Of a DNA stretch of 6,131 nucleotides, positions 1-5,849 are shown piece by piece. The translations under genes were made by a program, and so were the position numbers. Below the pieces are notes generated by a model. The model was not told the DNA's origin. It saw only the letters and a program-made list of their open reading frames with translations, and made no database searches. Within the stretch, counting starts at the first letter, position 1; the number at the start of each line of letters is the position of its first letter. Source of the DNA: Alphaproteobacteria bacterium UBA2954 (GTDB taxonomy: Bacteria; Pseudomonadota; Alphaproteobacteria; Puniceispirillales; Puniceispirillaceae); NCBI GenBank assembly GCA_002348585.1, contig DEBO01000160.1:1-6131 (forward strand), written 5' to 3'.

Positions 1-1722
1 AAAGACAAAATTTGCGTTGCCATCGGGCAAATAGTCAATTTGGGGCATGAACCGGTAAACTGCCAATCCCGTTGATGAAATCATTAGCACGACAATCACC
101 AGGCCGACCATACGGCGTTTCACCGTGAACCGAGCATAGCTGACCACTGCAATATGGATGAATTTTGCCAGTCTATCAACGACAGGAAGCCTGAACGGAC
201 GTGCATAGCGTCCAGCATCGCCCTTCAGCAGAGCGGCTGATATTGAGGGAATGACGGTTGCTGATACAAGCACCGAAATGAGAACGGCAACACAAATAGC
301 AATCCCGATATCTCGGAATAGTTGGCCAATTGGTAAATCAAGCAGAATGACAGGAATAAAGACGATGACTGTTGTCAGTGCAGAGCCTAGTATTGGAGCC
401 CAGACCTGTCTTGCGCCATGATAAGCAGAATTAGCAGCATTTCTGCCCGCCTGCCTAAGTCTAAAGATGTTTTCCTGAGAGACAATGGACGCATCAACCA
501 CCATTCCAACAGCAAAGGCAAGGCCGGCAAGAGAAATGACATTAATGGATAACCCCAAAGCTGCAATGACGACAAAGGTGCCGATGACAGAAATGGGGAT
601 AGCTGCAGCAATAATCAATGTTGGGGCAGCTGATCTAAGGAATAAAATTAGCACGGACAGGGCAAGCAGGCCGCCTAACCAGATATTCTGCTTAACAAGT
701 TGCAGAGCAGATTCGATATATTTGGTTTCATCATAAACCACTTTCAAATCTAGACCAAGCTGGGCCAACACACTTTGGTTAAGGGTGTCAATGACAGTTT
801 GCATTTTCTGCATTGTCTGGACCACGTTTGTTCCCTGTTCACGAAGGGCATTTAGGATCAGAGCATTCTTGCCATTCAGCCGTCTGAAACTCGACCTCTT
901 CTCCATCTCCAGTTCGATATCCGCAATATCCCGCAATAAGATAGGCACTAGTTGGCCATCTGCTGTCATGTCATTGCGGATGACAATTGCACCGGCTGTT
1001 TCTGGAGTAAACAGGTCAGATTGTGTCCGCACTGCGTAGGTGCGCTTACCCTGATCAACTGTGCCAGATGAAAGGACGGCCGAGGATTGGCGTAATGCGT
1101 CTACCACTTCTGAGATAGATAGGCGGAAGCGAACTAGTTTTTCTGGATGAATACGGATTGACATTTGTTGACTACCACCGCCGTAATACGTCATTTCAGC
1201 AACACCTGGAACACGTTCAAGCCGAGAGACAAGTTCGTTATCAACAAAGTTACCTAAGGTCTCCACATCTATCTGTTGTCCAGGAAGAGCAGTTAGGGCT
1301 AATCTAGCAATTGGGCTGTCATCAGAATTTGATGTTCTGACTTGCGGTGCTTTGGCTTCTCTCGGCAGATTTGTGATGCCAGACAGTTTGGTCAGTAATA
1401 GGGTAAGTGCCTTATCCATGTCGGTACCAACAGCATAAGTCAGTGTAATCCGAGCTGATCCATAACGAGAATTTGACGAAATTTCTTCAACAGATGATAA
1501 ATTTGATAGCTCATCTTCTAGGCGATTAACAATTTCTCTGTCTACATCCTCAGGCGTTGCCCCAGCCCAGTTCACACGCACCTGGAAAATGGGTTTTTCA
1601 ATGTCAGGACTCATCTGAATAGGGATTGTCCGTGTAGCAACAAAGCCAAACATGACAATCAGAAACATAAAGGCGATAACCGCTATCGGCCTCTCAATTG
1701 CTGATTTGATAAATGAATTCAT
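1..1722 (-). CDS. RND efflux permease (AcrB/HAE family), N-terminal 574 residues, runs off the left edge
   Basis: Inner-membrane pump subunit of a tripartite RND exporter, which trades protons for drugs or other amphiphiles. The frame is open from an ATG at 1722 to the window edge, giving 574 residues of the usual ~1,030. Visible order: TM1 (about residues 11-30), the first periplasmic porter region (about 31-340, with WAGATPEDVDREIVNRLED at 52-70, a hallmark of the family), TM2-TM6 (about 343-500), a cytoplasmic linker, and TM7 (about 537-557) leading into the second periplasmic loop. TM4 carries VGMVVDASIV: D410 aligns with the proton-relay Asp407 of E. coli AcrB, while the next position (AcrB Asp408) is Ala411. 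It lies 15 bases after the adaptor stop, so the two are co-transcribed; its own Shine-Dalgarno is weak, suggesting translational coupling. Substrate cannot be told from the sequence. Confidence 0.95.
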   Translation of the reverse strand, partial: MNSFIKSAIERPIAVIAFMFLIVMFGFVATRTIPIQMSPDIEKPIFQVRVNWAGATPEDVDREIVNRLEDELSNLSSVEEISSNSRYGSARITLTYAVGTDMDKALTLLLTKLSGITNLPREAKAPQVRTSNSDDSPIARLALTALPGQQIDVETLGNFVDNELVSRLERVPGVAEMTYYGGGSQQMSIRIHPEKLVRFRLSISEVVDALRQSSAVLSSGTVDQGKRTYAVRTQSDLFTPETAGAIVIRNDMTADGQLVPILLRDIADIELEMEKRSSFRRLNGKNALILNALREQGTNVVQTMQKMQTVIDTLNQSVLAQLGLDLKVVYDETKYIESALQLVKQNIWLGGLLALSVLILFLRSAAPTLIIAAAIPISVIGTFVVIAALGLSINVISLAGLAFAVGMVVDASIVSQENIFRLRQAGRNAANSAYHGARQVWAPILGSALTTVIVFIPVILLDLPIGQLFRDIGIAICVAVLISVLVSATVIPSISAALLKGDAGRYARPFRLPVVDRLAKFIHIAVVSYARFTVKRRMVGLVIVVLMISSTGLAVYRFMPQIDYLPDGNANFVF

Positions 1723-1737
1723 AATTGTTCTACTGTT

Positions 1738-3039
1738 TTATTCTGACTTGCTCCATTTTTTAGCCTGGCCGGGCTTTTTTGGAGAGCCATTCTTATTTTT
1801 ACTCTGGCTGTCTGGAATTTGAACTTTGCTGCCATCTGATAGCCCCTCATTTCCCTTCACCACAATGACGTCTCCTGCGGCCAGACCATCTGTTATGATC
1901 ACTTTGTCGCCATCTGTGCCGCCAAGGCTCACCCTGCGGCGACTAACAGTTTCATCCACAACCACAAAGACCACATGTCCACCTGATACAGGAATAAGCG
2001 AATCCTGGGGAACCGTTACAACTGGCACGGGTGGGCTTGTTGGAATAAAAACATTCACTGGGGTATTATCAGCCTGGAGATCTGCCGGCAGATTGACAGC
2101 AACCTTAAACCGCACTGTTCGTGTTCCTGTCCGTGTATTTTCTTCTGGCAGCGTTGCTCTGAAAATCAACTGAAGTCTGTTGTTGCCGGCATTTCGGAGG
2201 GACCTAACATTATGGCGTTCGGCTTTTACCTGTCCAGCCTGCTCAACAAATGGGATAAAGTCAGCTGGAATTTGGGCTTCAATTTCAAAATTGGCCTGGT
2301 TGCGAATCCTAGCAATACGCTCACCTTTCCGCATAAACCGGTTGTTTCCTTCAATTAGATCTACAAGTTGTCCAGATATGGGGGCGAGAAGTTCGGCTGA
2401 TTTTATATCTCTGTCCAGCTCATCCAGGTCAAGGTGAAGCTTTTTTATTTGGATGGATAGAGCAGAATCCTGTGCCTGCAACTCGCTGATAGCCTGTTGT
2501 CTGACCAGCAGCTGTTCCTCAGCAGAAAGCAGATTGGTCTGCACGGTCTCAAATGCTTCGACTGACAATGTGCCTTTGCTAACCAAATTCTTTGCGCGGT
2601 CTGCCTTTTGGCGCAGTAAGCGCAACCTGCTTTTTGCAACCTCTGTCAGCTGCTGTCTGAATTTTAGGTCTGTTTGCGCCTGTTGTTTGTTCTGCTGTGT
2701 TTCTTCCAGGTCTAATTTTGTGCGGCGTTGCTGTATTTGTAAATCAGCTGTATTTTGCTTGGCCAACTTTTGACCCCTTTGAACAAAATCACCTGTCCTC
2801 AACTCCTCAATTTTTGTTACCGCTGTTAGCGGTGCACTTATCTCATAGGGCGGTCCGGATCTTACACGGCCTTCAATGACGATTTGGCGAGCAAGAACTT
2901 CAGATTTGGCGATGCTAGTCTCAACATTGACGGCGCGCTTATATTGTGCTGAAGCAGTCCATGAAGCCAGAACAGATATCACAACTATAAATAAAAGCAG
3001 CTTTGCTTGAATGGCGGTGGTGGACAGACCCTTAAGCAT
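1738..3039 (-). CDS. RND efflux periplasmic adaptor subunit (HlyD/AcrA-type membrane fusion protein)
   Basis: Bridges the inner-membrane RND pump to an outer-membrane channel. With the start at 3039 it is 433 residues: an N-terminal hydrophobic segment (about 12-30) ending in TASAQ, either a signal peptide or a membrane anchor with no lipobox; split lipoyl-like halves (about 65-98 and 217-248, the latter with LLAPISGQLVDLIEG); a long Gln/Leu/Lys-rich coiled-coil hairpin (about 98-216); a beta-barrel domain (about 250-335); a membrane-proximal domain (about 338-410, with VPQDSLIPVSGG and GLAAGDVIVVKGNEGL); and a Lys/Ser-rich tail. The reading frame stays open upstream to 3165, but that longer start lies inside a terminator hairpin and upstream of a good promoter, so 3039 is preferred. 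A weak GGA element lies about 10 bases before it. First gene of the operon with the downstream permease. Confidence 0.93.
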   Translation of the reverse strand: MLKGLSTTAIQAKLLLFIVVISVLASWTASAQYKRAVNVETSIAKSEVLARQIVIEGRVRSGPPYEISAPLTAVTKIEELRTGDFVQRGQKLAKQNTADLQIQQRRTKLDLEETQQNKQQAQTDLKFRQQLTEVAKSRLRLLRQKADRAKNLVSKGTLSVEAFETVQTNLLSAEEQLLVRQQAISELQAQDSALSIQIKKLHLDLDELDRDIKSAELLAPISGQLVDLIEGNNRFMRKGERIARIRNQANFEIEAQIPADFIPFVEQAGQVKAERHNVRSLRNAGNNRLQLIFRATLPEENTRTGTRTVRFKVAVNLPADLQADNTPVNVFIPTSPPVPVVTVPQDSLIPVSGGHVVFVVVDETVSRRRVSLGGTDGDKVIITDGLAAGDVIVVKGNEGLSDGSKVQIPDSQSKNKNGSPKKPGQAKKWSKSE

Positions 3040-3112
3040 AACAAATTTTTCCAAAGCTGATGGCGCTGCTGGATGCAGCTTGAACTGAATATCCTCGCAA
3101 AAGGTATGGAAA

Positions 3113-3140
3113 ATTATATAATGACTTGATGTGTTTCCAA
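3113..3140 (-). promoter_or_regulatory. Predicted sigma70-type promoter of the RND efflux operon
   Basis: On the minus strand TTGGAA (3140-3135) is followed by a 16-base spacer and a perfect TATAAT (3118-3113). The start of transcription would fall near 3106, leaving a leader of about 67 bases before the adaptor ATG. It sits directly downstream of the terminator for the preceding gene, which is where an operon promoter is expected. The -35 matches consensus at four of six positions. No operator palindrome is obvious beside it. Confidence 0.6.
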
Positions 3141-3145
3141 ACATA

Positions 3146-3183
3146 AAAAAACGGAACCTGTTCAAAACAAGGTTCCGTTTTTT
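3146..3183 (-). terminator. Intrinsic terminator after the DUF1127 gene
   Basis: Perfect 14-base inverted repeat: AAAAAACGGAACCT at 3146-3159 pairs with AGGTTCCGTTTTTT at 3170-3183, around a 10-base loop. The GC-containing core (CGGAACC) is flanked by A and T runs, so the hairpin reads as a Rho-independent terminator on either strand; the minus-strand transcript ends in seven U (3151-3145). The only gene feeding into it is the leftward DUF1127 gene about 80 bases upstream. It insulates the efflux operon from that gene. Confidence 0.85.
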
Positions 3184-3263
3184 GATTTACCGCTGAAGTT
3201 CATACCTCACGCTAATAGGTCATGACATGAGTGGAGAAATTTTACGTTTGGAAGGGGCTTTAT

Positions 3264-3461
3264 TCAGGCAGCATCATCATCCTTGTTCGCCCATAATCTA
3301 ACAAAATCATTTATCTCTTCCCGTTTCAGGCCAATATCAGCCAATGTTCTGTCATCAAGTCGATTCAGTGAAGAAACTGCACTTGAATATTCCAACCAAG
3401 CCTTAAGGCGACCAAGGAAAGTTGGTTGGTTGTCATTTGTAGCGTCCTTTGTTTGAGTCAT
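3264..3461 (-). CDS. Small DUF1127 (YjiS-like) protein, 65 residues
   Basis: Short protein with the DUF1127 signature in its C-terminal two thirds: a Trp-containing amphipathic helix (AWLEYSSAVSSLNRL, residues 21-35), then DDRTLADIGLKREEI (36-50), which is the conserved core of the family, and an acidic DDDAA end. There is no signal peptide or membrane segment. The start at 3461 is chosen because AAAGGA (3476-3471) lies nine bases before it; the frame extends upstream to a GTG at 3509 and another ATG at 3479, both with poorer ribosome sites. DUF1127 proteins are abundant in alphaproteobacteria and in studied cases are linked to stress responses and RNA turnover, but the function here is unknown. 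Monocistronic: divergent from dinB and closed by the terminator at 3183-3146. Confidence 0.88.
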   Translation of the reverse strand: MTQTKDATNDNQPTFLGRLKAWLEYSSAVSSLNRLDDRTLADIGLKREEINDFVRLWANKDDDAA

Positions 3462-3470
3462 TGGTAGGAT

Positions 3471-3476
3471 TCCTTT
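3471..3476 (-). promoter_or_regulatory. Shine-Dalgarno deciding the DUF1127 start
   Basis: AAAGGA on the minus strand, nine bases before the ATG at 3461. It decides between three in-frame starts (3509, 3479, 3461) in favour of the shortest. Confidence 0.6.
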
Positions 3477-3602
3477 CATGAATGACGTTTCTTCTATCCG
3501 CTTTAACACGAAAAATTATCAAGTTGAGAGTGGTTCAATTAAAGCCTGTCATTATTTGGTGAGCCTCTGTTCATATAGGACATATATGCTGACTTAGATT
3601 TG

Positions 3603-3634
3603 TTTTAAAATATTGAAATTTCATATTTTTAAAA
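3603..3634. repeat. 32-base AT quasi-palindrome
   Basis: The two 16-base halves, TTTTAAAATATTGAAA (3603-3618) and TTTCATATTTTTAAAA (3619-3634), match as inverted repeats at 13 of 16 positions, with a perfect TGAAATTTCA at the centre except for flanking bases. A T6 run follows (3635-3640). It could be a dyad operator, curved promoter-upstream DNA, or chance in a very AT-rich stretch. It is too AT-rich to be a convincing terminator. Confidence 0.45.
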
Positions 3635-3791
3635 TTTTTTGTTCTGTAATTTTGATTCAATAACTGTCACCATTTGTGGCAAAAAAGATAGCTTTTGAAC
3701 GCTTTTTGTAATTTTATGATCAGGTGCAGTTTATTTGTTTATTTTGATGTTCATATAAATGAGGATTTGCAACACTGGACGGGGCGCATAA

Positions 3792-3872
3792 ATGCAAAGA
3801 CAGGTTAAATCCTATGATGAATCGGTCAGATGTTTTTCAACTTCATTATGATGGCATAAATGGTCTTTGCAT
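3792..3872 (+). repeat. 10-base inverted repeat flanking the dinB leader
   Basis: ATGCAAAGAC at 3792-3801 and its exact reverse complement GTCTTTGCAT at 3863-3872 enclose 61 bases. The right arm ends 39 bases before the dinB ATG. If both arms lie in the dinB mRNA they could close a long stem in the 5' leader; otherwise they could be two operator half-sites. No function is shown by the sequence. Confidence 0.4.
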
Positions 3873-3911
3873 CTATCGTTGCTACTTTTTTTGTGAAAAG
3901 GTTCTTAAAGA

Positions 3912-5315
3912 ATGAGCCAGAGCGTATCAAAAGGGTTTGTCTGTCGAAATTGTCAATTGGCAGGCCATTATGGTTTTCATGAAGAACAAGACAGGCTTGC
4001 CATACCTAATTGTCCGTCATGTGCCAGTCCGAGGGTGGTTTTGCACGCGGAGTTATTTTCTTTAACCATGGCTCATATCGACTGTGATGCGTTTTATTGT
4101 TCTGTTGAAAAACGGGATAATCCAGACTTGCATGATAAGCCGGTTATTGTTGGTGGTGGAGAGCGCGGTGTTGTTGCTGCAGCCTGTTACGTTGCACGTA
4201 AATATGGTATTAGGTCTGCCATGCCGACTTGGCGGGCAAGAAAGGCCTGCGCTGACCTTGTAATCATAAAGCCCCGGATGAAGCATTATCAGCAAATCGG
4301 CAAACAGATAAAACAAATGATGTTGTCTCTCACGCCGTTGGTTCAACCCTTGTCGATAGATGAGGCTTTTTTGGATTTGTCCGGTACAGAAAAAGTCCAT
4401 AGGAAAACTCCAGCTGAGGCACTTGTCGCTTTTCAAGCCACAGTTAAAGCAGAGATTGGTTTAAGTGTTTCTGTCGGTCTAGCGCCAAACAAATCAATGG
4501 CGAAAATTGCCTCAGATCAGGATAAACCAGATGGCTTCTATGTGATTGGGCAGGCAGAGTCTAAAAGCTGGCTTAATGACAAGCCTGTTAAAATTCTTTT
4601 TGGTCTGGGGAAGGTGGCGAGCAAAAACTTAAATTCTGTAGGTTTGCAGACCTGTGGGGATATCGCAGCTTGTTCGCCGGCAAAGCTGGAAAGTCTCATT
4701 GGTCGCGATGCCAGACGAGTAAAGCAGCTAGCCTGCGGTATTGATTCGCGTCATGTTGAAACCAGCCGTGATGCCAAGTCTATTTCTTCAGAAACAACTT
4801 TTGCCCGGAATGTCGACTCGCTGCCAGATTTACTAAGCATAGCTGACGGGCTGTTGCAGACGGTCTCTCGGCGTTTGAAAGACAATGAGCTGAAGGCGAC
4901 TCACGTGCATGTAAAGCTGAAGCGGCCAAATCACCGTATTTTGTCACGAAGTGCGCGTCTGGACAAACCTACGCAGATGGCACATCGTCTGTTTGAGGTG
5001 GCGTCATCATTAATTGAAAAAGAAGCTGCACCGCAAAAATTCTGGCGTCTTTTAGGCATTGGTGTATCCGTTGCTAGGGTCGAGAATAACGCGAATAACC
5101 TGTTTGCTGAGGAAGAGGCTGAATTATTTGAAGAGCAAACAGATGCACATAAAGAACGGAAGGATAAGCTGGAGGAAGCCATTGACCATGTCCGTGCCAA
5201 GCTGGGTGCTGAAGCTGTAAAAACAGGACGGCGATTTTCTTTTGAGGCCCGAAAGCAAAATCGGGCAACTAAAAACATTCCGCAGACAGATAAAAATCGT
5301 CAGACAGAACGTTAA
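3912..5315 (+). CDS. dinB: DNA polymerase IV (Y-family translesion polymerase), alphaproteobacterial type with N-terminal zinc-ribbon-like motif
   Basis: Error-prone polymerase that copies past damaged bases. Of its 467 residues, the first ~50 are an extension with C11-x2-C14 and C34-x2-C37, likely binding zinc, as known in many alphaproteobacterial DinB proteins. The catalytic core follows: HIDCDAFYCSVE (55-66), with metal ligand D57 and Y62 at the steric-gate position (E. coli F13); AACYVARKYGIRSAMP (90-105); and LSIDEAFLDLSG (147-158), with D150 and E151 completing the active site. SVGLAPNKSMAKIASD (187-202) ends the palm, the helix-hairpin-helix thumb spans about 225-275, and the little-finger domain about 289-390. 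Degenerate clamp-like motifs, NNLF (395-398) and EAELF (402-406), replace a clear QxxLF. The ATG at 3912 has a GAAAAGG element ten bases upstream; the internal ATG at 4068 would remove the Cys motif and has no well-placed ribosome site. The stop overlaps the ribosome site of the next gene. Confidence 0.97.
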   Translation: MSQSVSKGFVCRNCQLAGHYGFHEEQDRLAIPNCPSCASPRVVLHAELFSLTMAHIDCDAFYCSVEKRDNPDLHDKPVIVGGGERGVVAAACYVARKYGIRSAMPTWRARKACADLVIIKPRMKHYQQIGKQIKQMMLSLTPLVQPLSIDEAFLDLSGTEKVHRKTPAEALVAFQATVKAEIGLSVSVGLAPNKSMAKIASDQDKPDGFYVIGQAESKSWLNDKPVKILFGLGKVASKNLNSVGLQTCGDIAACSPAKLESLIGRDARRVKQLACGIDSRHVETSRDAKSISSETTFARNVDSLPDLLSIADGLLQTVSRRLKDNELKATHVHVKLKRPNHRILSRSARLDKPTQMAHRLFEVASSLIEKEAAPQKFWRLLGIGVSVARVENNANNLFAEEEAELFEEQTDAHKERKDKLEEAIDHVRAKLGAEAVKTGRRFSFEARKQNRATKNIPQTDKNRQTER

Positions 5316-5320
5316 GGAGG
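5313..5320 (+). promoter_or_regulatory. Perfect Shine-Dalgarno overlapping the dinB stop
   Basis: TAAGGAGG (5313-5320) joins the dinB stop codon TAA (5313-5315) to a full anti-16S match. It would couple translation of the following gene to dinB. Seven bases downstream, in the frame of the next gene, the codon is ATA (5328-5330), not ATG, GTG or TTG. The first accepted start in that frame is TTG at 5343, 22 bases away, which is too far for normal use. Confidence 0.75.
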
Positions 5321-5342
5321 CATTGATATATCTGGATTTACA

Positions 5343-5759
5343 TTGTTTTTTTATGGAACCCTTCGCGCCGCAGAAATCCGGGCTGCTGTCCTTGGCTATG
5401 ATTTGCCAACAGGTCACCTGACTGACGCTGTTCTGGAAAACTATCAGGTCAGGCGTGTTAAGGGCGCGCTCTACCCCCTCTTGGTTCCGGCTGCTGGTGA
5501 AACGGCTATAGGTCTATTGGCAACTAACTTGGATAGACAGGCCATACAGATGTTGGATCAGTTTGAGGGCCAGCACTACAACCGTTCGGCGCTTCAGGTT
5601 TACACTGCAGCGGGTTTTGTGGAGGCGGAGATGTACCTTGCTGATAACACATTGTTAGCAGCGGAGTCATGGGATTTTGAAAGATGGTATAAACATGATA
5701 TGACAGCCTTCCTTCAGCAGGATTTCAGACAAGGGGGGGTTCGCTCGCCATCTGATTAA
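5343..5759 (+). CDS. Gamma-glutamylcyclotransferase-like (GGCT/AIG2 fold) protein
   Basis: Small cytosolic protein of the GGCT/AIG2 fold, whose characterised members cyclise gamma-glutamyl groups to 5-oxoproline; many bacterial members have no known substrate. From TTG 5343 it has 138 residues. The FFYGTLR motif (2-8) forms the substrate-binding loop, RVKGALYPLLVPA (38-50) and GLLATNL (57-63) fit the barrel, and LDQFEGQHYNR (71-81) carries the likely catalytic acid E75, followed by the conserved Y and R. The start is uncertain: a perfect ribosome site at 5313-5320 points to an ATA at 5328, which would add five residues (SGFT after the initiator) and give 143. The coordinates given use the first conventional start codon. 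A run of seven G (5733-5739) precedes the last few codons, so the C-terminus is sensitive to a sequencing slip. It follows dinB in a likely operon; a functional link is not evident. Confidence 0.85.
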   Translation: MFFYGTLRAAEIRAAVLGYDLPTGHLTDAVLENYQVRRVKGALYPLLVPAAGETAIGLLATNLDRQAIQMLDQFEGQHYNRSALQVYTAAGFVEAEMYLADNTLLAAESWDFERWYKHDMTAFLQQDFRQGGVRSPSD

Positions 5760-5811
5760 CGCGCTGTCTATCTTTTTCTGCAAGGCATCTTTTCAGTCTG
5801 CATATCCCCTG

Positions 5812-5836
5812 ACCTGTGTTAGTCGCAGGTTTAATT
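5812..5836 (+). terminator. Weak hairpin, possible terminator after the GGCT-like gene
   Basis: ACCTGTG (5812-5818) can pair with CGCAGGT (5824-5830), including one G-U pair, around a five-base loop. It is followed by a poor T-rich tail (TTAATT, 5831-5836). It lies 52 bases after the GGCT-like stop and only 14 bases before the next gene, so it would be at best a leaky terminator or a leader hairpin. Confidence 0.3.
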
Positions 5837-5849
5837 CAAGGCCAAATTT

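Larger units (their letters stand above)
3510..3911. other. AT-rich divergent intergenic region between the DUF1127 gene and dinB; no gene seen
   Basis: About 400 bases without a supportable coding region. It must hold promoters for both divergent genes. A possible minus-strand -10, GATAAT (3520-3515), lies about 50 bases before the DUF1127 start, with only a weak -35 (TTTAAT, 3543-3538, 17-base spacer). On the plus strand TATAAA (3754-3759) and two CATAAA elements (3787-3792 and 3855-3860) are -10-like, but none has a convincing -35. A run of nearly pure A and T spans about 3590-3660. I found no alphaproteobacterial LexA box (GTTC, seven bases, GTTC, or its complement) and no E. coli-type CTGT/ACAG box. 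Two copies of GTTCATATA occur at 3569-3577 and 3749-3757, possibly by chance. Confidence 0.7.

Noticed and set aside
485..1039. Plus-strand open frames of about 83-84 codons
   Set aside because: They are antisense to the RND permease, whose frame is continuous and strongly family-like; the translations resemble no protein family.
1826..2879. Several plus-strand and one minus-strand open frames within the adaptor region
   Set aside because: They lie in other frames of the efflux adaptor, have no ribosome sites of note, and their composition (Ser/Cys/Arg-rich) is typical of shadow frames.
3220..3230. TCATGACATGA palindrome in the DUF1127 3' UTR
   Set aside because: Five-base arms with a one-base centre are expected by chance, and there is no neighbouring second site.
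3792..3851. Short ATG frame of 19 codons upstream of dinB
   Set aside because: There is no convincing ribosome site and no recognisable content; a leader peptide cannot be supported from this.
3902..3912. TTCTTAAAGAA palindrome next to the dinB start
   Set aside because: It is short, AT-rich and overlaps the start region; it does not match a LexA or other known operator well enough to call.
4062..5417. Minus-strand open frames opposite dinB and the GGCT junction
   Set aside because: They are antisense to a clear DNA polymerase IV gene and encode no recognisable domain.
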